Positions 45,440 through 57,918 of a stretch of DNA of 64,000 bases are shown one piece after another. This DNA is from Diphasiastrum complanatum (Eukaryota; Streptophyta; Lycopodiopsida; Lycopodiales; Lycopodiaceae). Where the stretch lies: NCBI GenBank assembly GCA_029204225.1, contig CM055112.1, positions 26,177,922 to 26,241,921 of the forward strand. The letters are read 5' to 3'. The translations under genes and the position numbers were made by a program. Numbering within the stretch: position 1 is the stretch's first letter; the number at the start of each line of letters is the position of its first letter. The notes under the pieces are model-generated. The model did not search any database, was not told where the DNA came from, and worked only from the letters and a program-made list of their open reading frames with translations.

Positions 45440-46600
45440 TCACATTCTATTCGACATTGCAGATTGTGCAAATCAAGGTCAAAATAACTATAGAGAATTT
45501 GTGAGCCCGAACTCTCAATAAGCCTTCCTCATATAGGTGGTATATCTCAAGGATTGATCCAAATTTAGTGTTTAGTCTTGACACAAATACTCCAATAGAG
45601 CATGTTGTAAAGGATCCTATAAAAGAGGATGAAAGATCCTTCGAGGACATCACTCTTTTTAGGATTGATGCTACTTAAAGAACTTGGAAGGCCAATCACA
45701 ACTTGCTTCCTAGACATTACCTCCAATGACTTGAAGTTGAGGTGCCCCATCCTTTTATGCCAAACCTCTTGAATAGATATTTGCTCTATTGCAACACATC
45801 CAACTTGGTTAGCAATAACACAAGCATCTAGTTTGAACAATTATTCTTGTATTTCACCTTTTGCAATCAAGATATCCTTCCTTTTGATCACACAAGCATC
45901 TCCATCAAACTCAGCTTTGAGGCCTTTAGTTGACTCACACTAAGTAAATTCTTGGTAATAGATTGAATGAACAAAACATCTTTCAAATGAACATTCCTAT
46001 TTGTAGAGACTGAAATAGGAATTGTGCCAATCCATTTGATTGCACACTCACCATCATTGGCCGTGTAGATCAAGGCTCTTGTCATCTCCATATGCCAACA
46101 AAGAAGTGAAGTACTCTTTGTGAAAAGTCATGTATAAACTTGCTCCACTATCAATCCACCATGGATCTAGATCTCCATCATTAGCAAGCATACATGAAGA
46201 CATCACAAAAGCATCATTATTTGTATTTTGAACATCCAATCCATCCTCATCAAGAGTTAGATTACTTTGCTTGTCTCCTTGATCTCTCTGCTTCTTGTAG
46301 CACTCACTTGCAAAGTGTCCTTTGATGCCACAATAGAAGCACTTAAGCTTTGATCAATCTTTCCTTTTGCCATTTGAAGGATCCTCATCTTGATCTTGCC
46401 CTTTAGACCACTTGCTTTTGTTTTTGCCCTTGCAAACTGTCTCAATAAATGTCCAATCCAAGCTTATAGCACTGGAAAGCTCTACAAAGAGTTTTGAGGT
46501 GCATTCAAGCTTCAAAGCACTATGTTTTGAGCTACACATATTCAGATTCAGATTAGACAGGAGACGTGGATACCAGAAAATCCACATTAGGTTATATTTG
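45440..46600 (-). pseudogene. Copia gag-protease-pre-integrase fragment, Copia-1 family
   Basis: Minus strand: a KSKWSKGQDQ linker, a CCHC knuckle with the CX2C part mutated, then DPWWIDSGASLYMTFHKEYF (protease near 46.17 kb), then LKDVLFIQSITKNLLSVSQL and EVWHKRMGHLNFKSLEV (45.75 kb). It nearly repeats the Copia-1 words but with stops, and ends where integrase would begin. Confidence 0.88.
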
Positions 46601-48044
46601 TTTCCTTGTAGGAGGACCCATTTGGAATAGCTGAAAGCAGGAATGCATTTCGTTGTCCTCCACAGAATCCAAATATGTTGCAGCTACATCAGCAATGAAG
46701 GAGATAATTTGGCTAAAAAGGCTACTGCAGGATCTGCAATTCCACAGATTGGTCCAACAATTCTCCATCTCGAAATGTCTTTTTCCCTGCTCTGTGATGT
46801 CACTTTTCAGCTGGCTCTGAGCAACCAGTTTTAGGGGTCATTTCGGCCCAAGAATGGCCAAAATAGGTGCCTTCTAGCTATAGTTAGCCCCAAAACCATT
46901 TTTCCTTGCAAAAATGAATTGTATCTTCATTTTGAAGATTTTTAATGAAGCAAGGTCTCTTATGCCCTTTGGGAACCTTCAACCCTTTCTAAATGAAAAT
47001 TTTTAATGAAGTTTCTTCATTCTAGTCCTTCAATGGTCTTTGGGTCCATTCACTTTAAATCTGATGGTCCTCTTTGATCCAACGGACCACGTTGCTCCCC
47101 GAGTGATTTATCTATTGATCAATTCTTGACCATATCCAAAGGTTCATACACACTCTACGAGCTAATGGAAATCCTTCATACATAGTTGCCCTACAGCCAC
47201 TAACCACTTAGTTCAATTGGACGTGCGCGACCTGTCCGTCGCAGCCCTCTCCTCCTCCATGCTTTCTCTTTATCTCCCTCACCAAGCTCCAAGCTATGGT
47301 GGCTTCCTTGCTTCAACCTTTTTTAGTTCTCTTACTGGCTCACAGCCGCCCACGACTTTCTGACATTGTCCATTCCTCACCAGGGTGCCATCATACAAGC
47401 ATTTACAGATCAAAAACATAATTCCTACAGAGAAAGATCCAAGATTTTATTGTTGTGAACCCTAGCAACCATGAAGAGGAGGATATCTTGGGCATTTGTA
47501 AATCTCATCCTGAGATTTTTCTTGCAACCTCCTACACCACTGAGGTCGCCCTACCTCCAATGATCTGATGCAATTTACAACTCGTCGATTGGTGCCCAAT
47601 TCACTACAAATAGTCCACTTTTTTTAGAAATCCGTATAAAGCTCAAAAAATCGAGAAATAGGAACTTTCTCATCCTTGCACCGAATTGATCCTTGTAAAT
47701 TGCTATGACTATCATTCACTACTCTTTGCAGCTCCTCTACAAATCCTTGCTATGCCGAACGATTGTCCATATAGTGAATTATGAAGCCATCACCGATGAT
47801 TTTCCTGAAACCATCAAAACTACAAGATTTTCTGTGAATTTTTCCTGGACTTCACCTACGACAATCGTTTTGATCTTCCTCAAAGTTCCGATCGAAGGAA
47901 CTTTGTTGTCTCCTGCCATCCGGATTGCCGATACCCTGTATGGGGTCCTCTCTCCTGAGATGCTTCTTGTGCCATTATTCCTAGTGAAAGACGCTATCCC
48001 ATAGCTCCATCGGATCGTGCATAACTGCATCACCCTGCCACTCT
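46601..48044. other. Decayed retroelement leader or non-coding sequence
   Basis: At 48044-48055 the minus strand carries TGGTATCAGAGT, a primer-site-like word, suggesting that sequence to its left was once the 5' end of an LTR element. The frames at 47.7-48.0 kb on both strands match no family I recognise. Confidence 0.35.
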
Positions 48045-48119
48045 GATACCAAGTTAAAATTCTGATAGAATCTAGTGCAATATGTAGATAATATCAATCC
48101 AATAAGTAATGCCAAGATT

Positions 48120-49530
48120 GGCCATGAACTGGCCGAGTGAGCTAACTGCAAAAGCAATGTTAGGCCTTGTGCAGACCATTGCATACATGAGAGATCCAAG
48201 TATCGATTGATAGAGATACTCTTTCATTTGCTCCTTTTCTTGCTTGGTGTGAGGACATTGGTCCTTTAATAATCGTAGGTCTAGATCCATCGGCGAGTGA
48301 ATTAATTTACAATTAATCTAATTATATCTGATAAGAATATTGTGAAGATACCTTTGTTGAGTAGTAAATATCAGCCGTCTCGCTTTGTCTCATTGGATTT
48401 GAATGCCCAGACATAAGTGAGCTTCACCAAAATCGGTCATGTCGAACTCAAAGGACAACATTTGTTTAGCATCCTTCACCAAATTGGTACAGTTGCTGAA
48501 AAGCAATGTATCATCTACATACAAGGTGATAATTATAAAGGATTGTTACACTGACTTGAAGTAGAGGTTGTTGTTGACTGCGCTTGGTTGAAAACCTTGT
48601 CGGATGAGAAATGTATTGATCCTCTAGAACCAAGCTCTAGTTGCTTCAAGCCATAGAGTGCCTTGTGGAGTTTGCAAACATGATGCTTCATACCTTCATA
48701 AACGTATCCTTCAGGCTGTAGCATATAGATGTCTACTTCAATGACTCCATTCAGATAACCTGTTTGTACATCAGGCTGATGTACTTCAAGATCGGCTGCT
48801 GCAACATACAATATGAGGGCTCGAATCGATGAGTGCTTCACTACTAGACTGAAAGTCTCGTTGTAGTCAATGTTGGGGATCTGAGTGAATCCCCATGCTA
48901 CTAATCTTGAATTCCTTTGATCAATCGCTCCATTGGCATTATATTTGATCTTGAAGACCCATTTGCAATCGATGAGATTGCAGCCAGTAGGAGCTTCGAC
49001 TAGTGACCATGTTTGGTTCTTGATCAGAGAGGATTATTCTATGTCCATTGCTTCTCTCCAGAGATCAGAGTCTGGTTGGCTAAGTGCCTCATCGACATAT
49101 GTCGGTACCTGCATTAAAAGACAGGCAGACTCAGGAGTATATCTTGTGGGCTGTGTGCGCACTTGGCTTGATCTTCTTGGAGGAAGCATTGGCTGATAAT
49201 CCAATCCTCGGATTTGCTGTTGCTGAGTATCAACAGATCCTTCGTCTGACTCGTTGTTGGATAGTTGATCGACTATCCGACACGCTTGAGCCAGAAGCTT
49301 GAATTGTCGTGCTGGAGGCAAGTATTGTAGGTTCAATTGAAACTTTATTCTTGCCTTTGAGGTCGACGAACTGATCCTCAATAAAGACTATATCCCTGCT
49401 GAACAAGGTTTGCTGTGTATCGGGGTCATACAGCTTGTAGGTGTTGTTAGATGAAGTATATCTGATAAAGATTGTCTTGAGACCTTGGGAGTCAAATTTC
49501 TTCCTTGTCTCCTTCGGGATCTGCACATAG
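48120..49530 (-). pseudogene. Copia integrase end, RT and RNase H start
   Basis: Minus strand: KTIFIRYTSSNNTYKLYDP (integrase end), AMDIE...NQTWSLVEAP, CKWVFKIKYNANGAI (RT start), DVQTGYLNGVIEVDIYMLQP, HVCKLHKALYGLKQ, TLYVDDTLLFSN (YVDD near 48.5 kb), then SLMYAMVCTRPNIAFAVS. Frame broken at several points. It ends near 48.12 kb. Confidence 0.88.
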
Positions 49531-49627
49531 GCGATGCATCAGAATACTCGTAGGTTCTTCAATGAAGGCTTTGGGCCTATCCACACCTCATAAGGTGTTC
49601 TTCCTAAGAGGTCCTTGGTCGAACATC

Positions 49628-49970
49628 TATTTTAGATGTAAGTTGCAGTGGAGACAACTTCAACACAAAACTGCCTTCTCCATTGAGTGGGGAACGTATG
49701 CTTACAAAGTGATGCCATTTGGATTGTGCAATGCTCCCAGCACTTTCCAACGAGTGATGAGTTATGCCTTCAAGGACTTTCTTTGGAGTTTTCTTGAAAT
49801 ATTCATGGATGACTTGTGTGTCCAATTTTCCAGAGCCTAGCATCTAGCTTGCTTAGAGAAAGTGTTCATCCAGCGTCAATTATTCGGCCTATCCCTAAAC
49901 CCGACCAAATGCCAATTTCTAGTCACGCACGGCATAGTGCACTTTCATGTTGAGGGCATTGACACCAAAA
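49628..49970 (+). pseudogene. Ty3 RT fragment
   Basis: Plus strand: KTAFSIEWGTYAYKVMPFGL, CNAPSTFQRVM and FMDDLCVQFS (FMDD catalytic box), then a stop and GLSLNPTKCQFLV. About 110 residues of the RT palm from a Ty3 lineage different from the chromoviruses here. Both edges are abrupt: Copia (minus strand) to the left, CACTA to the right. Confidence 0.8.
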
Positions 49971-50660
49971 GACGCACATTTGATTGCGGCATAATGGCAA
50001 ACTTTCAACAGGAGAGTCGATCTAGTGCAAATGACACAAACATCATTTCAGGTGATGTAGACTATGTCGACACACTTCAACATATTTATGAGGTCGACTA
50101 TGGAAGCAATGGAACATACTTGATCTTTGATGTGAAATGGTTCAAAGTTAACTATCGTGGAAACAATGTTATGATTAGACAGGATGTGTCCGGATTCTTT
50201 GCAATCGACTCGACGAAAGTAATACCTATGAATTCTGCATACGACACGTTCGTGTTGCCACAACATTGTGAACATGTATAACTACCTTGCAAATTGAACT
50301 ATATTTTATGTGACTTTTTTGTTTGATCACTTTGAACACAAAATGTGATCACATTATGCATTGATTTTATTTGTCTATTATAGATCATATTTCATCCGGA
50401 TCGATTATCCCCTCAGTGGTTATATATCATCTAACTCAATACAAAATTACGACGTATATTTGAAGACAAAGATATTGCATCAGATATGTCAAATGACTTG
50501 CACAAGGATCCGGAAATCCAGCCAAAACCATTGATCGAGCAAGAAATCCAAGTTCCATTTGATGTTGAAATCACTAAAGAAGAAATCGCAAATGAAAATA
50601 TGAACGTAGAAAGGCAATCGCCGACGAGAATGCCACGTTTCGATGAAGAACGATCTTAAC
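49971..50660 (+). pseudogene. CACTA (En/Spm) transposase C-terminal fragment
   Basis: The plus-strand frame to 50281 contains TFDCGIMANFQQ, VDYVDTLQHIYEVDYGS, IFDVKWFKVNYRGNN and AYDTFVLPQHCEHV, the layout of the C-terminal domain of plant CACTA transposases (…YYGxLxxIIELxY…LFKCxWF…PFVLxxQxxQV). A GT-AG intron (about 50279-50381) seems to separate it from FHPDRLSPQWLYII and an acidic tail ending near 50658. No catalytic domain and no terminal repeats. Confidence 0.7.
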
Positions 50661-53460
50661 TTCCTTGAATATACTTCATCACTCTCTTTAATGCTTTCCA
50701 AAGCAAGATCCTAGGATTAGACATGAATTGACTTAATGTGCTAATGGTGTATGCAAGATCTGGTCTAGTACACAACATGGCATACATCAAAGATCCTATA
50801 AGGGAATGATAATGGTACTTCGCTAAGTCAAGTACTTCACTTTCGGTGTTTGCACAGGAAGGTTTAGTCAATACCATACTTGTATCCATTGGTGTATCAA
50901 TGGGTTTGCAATCAGACATGTGAAACTTTTCTAGAACATTCTCTAGGTGTTTCTGCTGGCTAAGATCATTTTTTGTGATCTTTTTTTAGTAAGGTGAATT
51001 CCTAATAAATAATGAACAGTGTCCTAATCGGTCATCTCAAATTCCTGTGACAAATCACTCTTTGTAGTGTGCAGTAATACTGTGTCGTTAGACAAAATAA
51101 ATACATCATCTACGTAAAGAGTTATATGAACTGAATTGACACCTATATGCTTGGAATAAACATTATTGTCAACTGAATTGTTCGCAAAACTCAATTGAAT
51201 AAGATAAGCATTGATTCTTTCGAACCAAGCCCTTCTGGCTTGTTTCAGACCATAGATTGCTTTATGCAGCTTGCACACTTTGTGCTCTTGGCCTTTGACT
51301 TCGAATCCTTCCAATTGGAAGGTATACAGCTCCTCTTCGATGTAGCCATTGAGAAACATTGTCTTGACATCCATTAAATGCATCTTGAGGTCTTCTGTGG
51401 TTGCTAACGCAATTAGAATCCAGATTGATTGCATTTTGACAACATGATTGAAATTTTTTTGATAGTCCACTTCTTGGACTTGAGTGAATCCTTCACCAAC
51501 TGTGCTTTCCATTTTGCGATGGAACCATAAGAGTTGATCTTCTTCTTGAAGATCCACTTGTTGCCGATAACTCTCTTGTGAGTGGGGAAGTCAACCAGTG
51601 TCCAGGTCTGGTTCATCAAAAGTGAGTTGTACGCGCTTTTCATAGCTTCTTGCCACTTCACATCATCCTTATAGTTGATTGCTTCGGCTAGGGTCTCTGG
51701 TTCTTCTGATGAAGTCCAAAAAGATTGAGGTGTATACCTCTCATGAACTGTTCAAATCCTCGAGGATCTACGACCAGATTGCAATGGTATTTCTTCTTGA
51801 TTTTGTCTAGATTTGCTCGAGCCAGCTTGGTCTGGTCTGATGACAGGTACTGTTGGCTGCTCATCTTCTGTAGCTATAGCTACAGGTTCTGTAGAATAAA
51901 CATCATTATTGGAAGATTCTATGTTGCGTAAAATAGGATGAAATGACACAGCATCATGTATCAATGATTGTTTGAAATCATAGAATGTATCTTCTTTGAA
52001 GATTACATCTCTAGAAACAAATGCTGCATTGGTGGATGAATCATAAACTTTATAAGCTTTATGTTCATCAAGATAGCCATTAATGAAAATACATTTATGT
52101 GTCCTATGGTCCAGATTCTTCCTAAGCTGTTTAGGAACATGAACAAAACATATACAACCAAAGATTTCTAAATGGCTGACACTAGGCTTGTGTCCATGCC
52201 ATACTTCATAAGGGGTTTTGTTGTTGACGACTTTAGTGCTGGATCTATTTTGTACATAACAGGTTGTGGTAGTAGCTTCTGCCCATAACTTCACAGGTAG
52301 GCACGATTGGTGTAGCATTGATCTAGCTGAGTTAAGAAGCATTCGATTCTTCCCTTTTCGCAATTTCATTCTGTTGAGGCAAATAAGAAGTTGTAAATTG
52401 TCTTCAAATGCTATATTCAACCAGGTAGTCGGACATCTCATTAGAGAGGTATTTGTCGCCGCCATCAATTCGGAGTGCTTTCACCTTATAAGATGTTTGG
52501 TTCTCAGCCATCGCCTTGAATTTCTTGAAGCATTCAAAGGCTTCAAATTTATGTTTTATGAACATGACCGCGGACCATCTAGAATAATCATCTATGAAGG
52601 TGATAAAATAAAGAGTATCTCCTTAGGGTGGAGTTGGCATTGGACCACAAAGATCGCTATGTACAAGATTTCATACACTCTTTGTCTTGACAAAATGTTC
52701 TGGGAAATTTGCTTCTAGAGTGTTTGCCATAGATGCAAGATTCATAGAAAAAAGATTTTCTATCTAATGAAAGAGGGAAATACAATCCATCAATTAAATT
52801 ATTACAATGCATGTAGGAAAGTGATCTTGTATTAATGTGTCAAAATCGACCACGCCACAGTAAAGCCTAATCATCTACATCATCTTTAGAAGTATTAGCT
52901 AATGCAACTGAGTCAAAAAGTACATATAGATTTCCGACTCATGTGCATATACTCAAAATAGTATCCTTATCGAAGATTGTATACTGTTCAAAAGAAAAAG
53001 TAACAATGTAGCCCACATAACTTATCTTAGAAATTGATAACAATTTCTTAGATAGTTGAGGTACATGAAGAACATTCAGATCAGAAATGGAAAGATCATT
53101 CTTGAATACAATCTTGACTGTCCCTTTGCCTTCCACGCAGATGGTGCTTGAGCCTTTGAGGTAGATGAATTATTCTTCGACATAAGCTTTGTATTCAGTA
53201 AACTATTCTCTGCGAGAAGTCATGTGTTGGCTAGCGCCATTGTCCAGATACCAGCTATTGTAGTCTTCATTACTACTGTTGTAAGCCATTAATACTTCTG
53301 ATGGTTTGTCTTCACCAGAGGTGTGCTCCTTGAATTCCACCGCATTGATAGAATTTGGCTGTTGTTGTTGTTGCTTCTTTGCCTAGTTGTAGATGCGGAT
53401 ACGACACTCCTTGATGTCATGGTTCACCCTCTTACAATACCTGCAAAAGAGCATGCAACT
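50661..53460 (-). pseudogene. Copia polyprotein on the minus strand, decayed
   Basis: Order on the minus strand: knuckle remnant CRYCKRVNHDIKEC (53.43 kb), protease WYLDNGASQHMTSRRE (53.25), GTVKIVFKNDLSISDLNVLH (53.1), integrase FITFIDDYSRWSAVMFIKHK (52.6) with damaged core, KLWAEATTTTCYVQNR (52.25), RT NQTWTLVDFPTHKRVIGNKW (51.58), ALYGLKQ-like KAIYGLKQARRAWF (51.23), LYVDDVFILSND (51.1), then SLMYAMLCTRPDLAYTIS (50.78). The domain series is complete except gag, with stops in each domain. The LTR at 53923-54397 is probably its 5' LTR. Confidence 0.88.
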
Positions 53461-53922
53461 CAAATTACTTATGGATAGCCATGTAATAATCTGATCTTGT
53501 TAGATTTTAGTTATTACTATCAAATTATAGTAAAAAATCATCAAAAACTAGAAATTTTTTACTAAAACCATAGCCTAGAATTATGAATCTTGTAAATTAC
53601 TGGCATGCATCATTGAATCAACAATTAATGATTCTCAAAATGAAAGTACACTTGTTAAAAATTTAGATCTACAAATGGTTTTGAGATACACAAGCAAGGC
53701 TCCAAAAAAGCATCACAAATTGGCTATCAAAGACATCCTTCCATAGAACCCTGGAGAAAGTCAAGAAAGACAGATCTAAATGACATAAGTGAGAACTATG
53801 AGAAATCACCCACTTGGAAGCATGTTCTCCACATGGACGAAAAATCTGACAGATCACCTACCAAAGATCCGATGTCACCACTCCAAGTTCTATGATCTTC
53901 GTAAGCCTTTCTCTGATACCAA

Positions 53923-54397
53923 TGTAAGGGAAAGCTCCTCAAGATCCTACTTAAACACGGGAGAATACAATATGGAGCAAAGCCACCTGCCCAAAGAGAA
54001 GCAACTGATCAATCTCCAATAACCTCATCCCCGAGCCACGAGAGAGGAGATAAGTGTAGAGAGAGAAAAATTGGCAATGAAAGCACAAAATCTGAAATGG
54101 AAATGAGCGAGTTTTCACTAGGCTATATAGGCCCCAAGCCTCCCTATGCATGTGCCCATGGAAAGCTAAAACTCCCCAAAAGTGCTTTTCATTACTGTTG
54201 ATACTCTACACATGCATTAGCAGTCCTAAACCATGTACTAGCTCCATTTAATGTGTTTGACCCATCACAAAATTATTAATTACATTATTGGCCTCGTTCC
54301 GAATAACACAACGTAACCAACAATCTCGAGTAATGGAGTACCGAGTATCCAAGTCTAGAATGATGCCGAATCCTCTATGCAGGACATGAACATAACA
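53923..54397 (-). repeat. LTR (TG...CA, 475 bp) with primer site
   Basis: On the minus strand it begins TGTTATGTTC at 54397 and ends CCCTTACA at 53923, followed by TTGGTATCAGAG. It is related to the LTR at 61459-61941. The coding remains at 50.66-53.46 kb lie downstream in the same direction. Confidence 0.8.
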
Positions 54398-55231
54398 GTT
54401 GCACTTCAAGGCAATGATCTCCAACTCCCCAAATGTCATGCCATTACAACTTGTCAATTTCAAATCTTCCAATATGATGCAACTTGTTGCAATCTTCACA
54501 ACAAAAAAGCTATCTACAAGCAGACACAAAGAGATATAAAGAGTAAAAAGTATTATCCAAAACCACCATCTAGCTTGCATGTTTCTATCGCTTGTTTTTT
54601 TTTTTGTTTTTGGCTAGGTAGCTACCATGTTATTGGGCAATAGCGCCATTCTACATCCTCCCCATTGCTGTGGGCCAACAATAGGCATTCATTCACTCAT
54701 TTGCTACCTATCAATAATGTACATGTTGCTTATTGATAACATATACAATATGCCTTGCATAACATTGCTTACTACATGGAGGATTAGAAAGATGCTATTG
54801 CCCAATTAGGGATTATTGGTTGTCTAGAAAATATTATATACAATAATATGCCTTGAATATAGCACTTCTTGCATCATATGTAGAGTGCAATACAAATTTT
54901 GGCCGTTTGGATCCTCTAGATCCTCATGAGTCATAGTCTAAGCATCCTAGTGCTCACAAAAAAATTGTCAAATACAAATATACCAATTGTTACAATCGGC
55001 AATCCACTTCTTTATGATAGAAGTTATCTTAGTAGGTTTGTCTTGCTTTTTGTTTATTTGGAGTTCGTATTATCAAGAAAGGATCCTCATGTCCATAAGA
55101 TTCTTGGAACTAGCTTATTTTTAGAAAATGTTTTGTATATCTAGCAACTTTTTGAGATGGTCATTATGTTGAGGAAGCCCCTCTCGGGCCTTCCATGTTT
55201 TGTTGTGCCTGAAGGCTATATATTCAAGAGA
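54398..55231. other. Non-coding stretch
   Basis: AT-rich. The word CTATTGCCCAAT/ATTGGGCAATAG occurs inverted near 54633 and 54797, so a short foldback of about 165 bp may lie here. No gene seen. Confidence 0.45.
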
Positions 55232-55255
55232 CTCTCTCTCTCTCTCTCTCTCTCT

Positions 55256-55298
<43 letters not shown>
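55232..55298. repeat. Compound (TC)n(TA)n microsatellite
   Basis: About 11 TC units, then a short spacer, then about 20 TA units. Confidence 0.95.
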
Positions 55299-55299
<1 letters not shown>

Positions 55300-55542
55300 T
55301 TATTTCTCCTCCCCCAAACCCTAACCTCAGAGAAACCCTAACTCGTCACACTTTTCATATTGAAGGTCACGCTTTGCAGAACACTTATGGTATATATAAC
55401 CTTTCAATCGAAATGAAATTAGTTTTATGGGATAAATTGAAAGTCACATGTCCACCAAACACACCTCGTTAGCTTGAGTTAGTCAAAACCCTAATCACAC
55501 GTGGACCAACTAGAATGCACAAAACCCTTTTTGTCCATCATT

Positions 55543-55544
<2 letters not shown>

Positions 55545-55584
<40 letters not shown>
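55545..55584. repeat. (TC)n microsatellite
   Basis: About 20 TC units. Confidence 0.95.
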
Positions 55585-55588
<4 letters not shown>

Positions 55589-55638
55589 CCTAAATCCTAA
55601 ACACTAAGTACTATGCTTGTAAAACTTGTAACTAACTT

Positions 55639-55705
55639 GTGTATGTGTGTGTGTGTGTGCGTGCACGCACACGCACGTGTGCGTTGGTGCGTGTGAGCGT
55701 GCAAA
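55639..55705. repeat. Alternating purine-pyrimidine tract (TG/CG/CA)
   Basis: (TG)n passes into mixed GC/AC dinucleotides such as GCACGCACACGCACG. Such tracts can adopt Z-DNA. Confidence 0.85.
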
Positions 55706-56672
55706 GCATGTCACGGGCGCGTGCGTAAATCACGTTTCAATTTGTACACTCTTTCTCTAGTGTTCTCTTTTTAAGACCTTCTAGATATATCTTTAAAACA
55801 CGCTTTTCAATAAATATTAGAATATGATGTTTTTATCACACATTCTAGAGTTTTCGATTTTAGTAACTTACATAAAATTCTAGAGCATAGAATATTGAAA
55901 AGAGGCCACATGCCCAAGATATTCCCCAACGACTCCACCCTACATATGACTTCTAATGACACATTTAAGGTTTGAGTGTCAATTTTGGGTTACCGTGTCA
56001 TTCTTGGGTTTACATATGGTGAGTGCATGCTCCATCCTCATCCAATGATTAAGGAGGTTCCGTGGTGCATGTAACATGTGGGGCCGACATGCATGCACTT
56101 TGAATCTAGATTAGGCACAAGCTACTCCACAAGTGTCATCCATTTTCTTGGAAAATTTTGTTCGGATCTAATATGTTTCACGCGTGGCATGCATCCAGTA
56201 GGGCGAGGCAAAAGCACCACCATGGAGATTCAAGACCTTATGTGTCATCCCATGGATGGAAAGGGTTCTATTTCCATCATCAAGCCATCTTATGCAAAAG
56301 CTGAGAAAGAAGAGATTTTTTTTTTTTGGGAAGACAAGGGACTTGGCCTGTGATGAACATATTGTATGTGAAAGCAAGATAATTTTTTTTTTGGGTATGT
56401 GAATTGGGTTTTGCATATCTGGGATTAGGGTACAGAAAGAAGAAGGAAAAAAGAAGAAGAAAGGGGAGAAGAAGAGGAGAAAGAAGAAGAAGCAGCTGGT
56501 GTTCTCTCTCATCTGTTCGTGTTCGTGGCAAATCACAAACTGGAAATCAGTACATTGTGTTTCCACCTGTTTCTGTTATGGTGAGGCAAAGGATGATCCG
56601 AAATTGGAAGGATTTCTAAGAAAAAAAGGGTAAGGTAAACCCTTAAAGGACCGGGTTGGATAGCAGCCTGAG
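55706..56672 (+). promoter_or_regulatory. Probable upstream region and leader of the host gene at 56.7 kb
   Basis: No transposon motif. Purine-rich (GAAGAAGAAAG type) leader at 56430-56500, typical of plant 5' UTRs. The frame at 56404-56619 is Arg/Lys-rich by virtue of this tract and is probably not a protein. Confidence 0.35.
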
Positions 56673-56877
56673 GTGCATGCACCTGGGAAGATGCGGGAGC
56701 TTGGACATGGAGCAGCAGGTGGGGGATTCTTTGAAGGCTTAGCAAGTAACTCACAGCAGCTGGACTCAGAATTGGAAAATGATTTGGAGTATTCTTCCTC
56801 GGAGAGTGATGAGAGTGATGCGGATGTGCCTGACGTCAATGGACAGTCGCCGGGGTCTTACAGCCTGCCCTTTGAAG
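56673..56877 (+). CDS. Unknown host gene, first coding exon (Ser/acidic-rich)
   Basis: 68 codons plus one base, ending at donor GAAG/GTAATT. The start is the ATG at 56673 (MHAPGKMRELGHG), or the second ATG at 56691. A Gly/Ala/Phe patch (GAAGGGFFEGL) is followed by an acidic Ser-rich stretch (LEYSSSESDESDADVPD, about residues 39-55) and SPGSYSLPFEG. The phase joins exactly to the exon at 57634. I do not recognise the family. The acidic patch would suit a nuclear or regulatory protein, but that is only inference. Confidence 0.6.
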
Positions 56878-57633
56878 GTAATTCATCTGTGCCGTGAAAC
56901 AGTCTAATTATACACTATCACCTCATGGTTCAAATTGGGCAATTATAGGAGTGGATGCATTCAGTGTAACAATATATGGCGTTTTTTTCAATTGTCCTGC
57001 ATCGCATATGTTTTTAGTGCGGTAAAATGCTCACCTTTTCACAACCAGGCATATGGAAATTTTTTACAACTTGTTCGCATCGTTATATGACTGTTCAATG
57101 TTTGGAAGACTTAATGTTCCTTGGAATGGGGGTGACAAAATTTTTTAACGAAAAACTTTACGATAAGGACGTGAATTGAGGTACAATCATTTTGTGCACA
57201 ACCTATTGGATAACGATATAGAGGACTGTGTTTTGTTAGTGTGTGTTCACTGCATTTGCGAGGCAGTCTCATGGGAAATGAAGTTACACCGGGAATTCTG
57301 GAACGCGATTGCTGTTGCCGCCTATTAGCCAAAAATTCGTTGTGTTTGTGCCAGCAGGCGACAGGCACCTTGATATGAACGTTTTCTCAAAGCAGACCAA
57401 GCGATGGAGTATTTAGTGAATGATATCACCTCCTCAAAATAGTTTTCTGCTTCTTTTGATGGCAGAACAGTGCTATTTTAAATTAACTCTCATGTATCCC
57501 ATTTTTATGTCTCCGCACGATATTACCGCTCGACTCTGGATGGTGCATTTATATTTTTCATCAAGATGGTTTCTTTTCACCGAAAGTATCACATTTGTAC
57601 TCCCTTCAGTTACTGAGTCGTGTCTGGCAGCAG
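56878..57633 (+). other. Intron of the unknown host gene
   Basis: 756 bp, GT...CAG, T-rich before the acceptor. No repeat seen. Confidence 0.55.
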
Positions 57634-57918
57634 GTGAGACCAGCCACCATTTCTTCAATTTTGGTGAAGAGAAGGAAAATGCAACCTCAGCAATGGCCCT
57701 GACTCTTCCTAATCCTATGGCGAGCAAAAGTACGAATGCTTACGATGCGGGAAACTTCCCGCTCGCCGGGCAGATGGGTTTTAAGTCTGGCAATTTAGCA
57801 AAAGTTTTAAACCAACCAATCCAAGCTATCTCTGTACCCAATATTTCTCCTGTAGAAAAACAGTCCATTCCGAAAAAATCCTCACCTCCCTTCGGTGGTA
57901 TTGAGATCAAGAAGGACG
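57634..57918 (+). CDS. Unknown host gene, second coding exon
   Basis: 285 nt: the first two bases complete a Gly codon from exon 1, then 94 codons, then one base before donor GTATGT. Reads ETSHHFFNFGEEKENATS, LTLPNPMASKSTNAYDAG, GFKSGNLAKVLNQPIQ, PVEKQSIPKKSSPPFGGIEI. It is hydrophilic and probably disordered, with Pro/Ser/Lys motifs; no membrane segment and no known domain. Acceptor TGGCAGCAG. The following exon was not found in the window. Confidence 0.65.

Noticed and set aside
47705-48033. Opposing frames of 99 and 84 residues
   Set aside because: Neither shows a motif; position after a primer-site-like word suggests retroelement leader.
56404-56619. Lys/Arg-rich 71-residue frame upstream of the unknown gene
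   Set aside because: Created by a GAAGAAG purine tract typical of a leader; no phase-matched donor was found.
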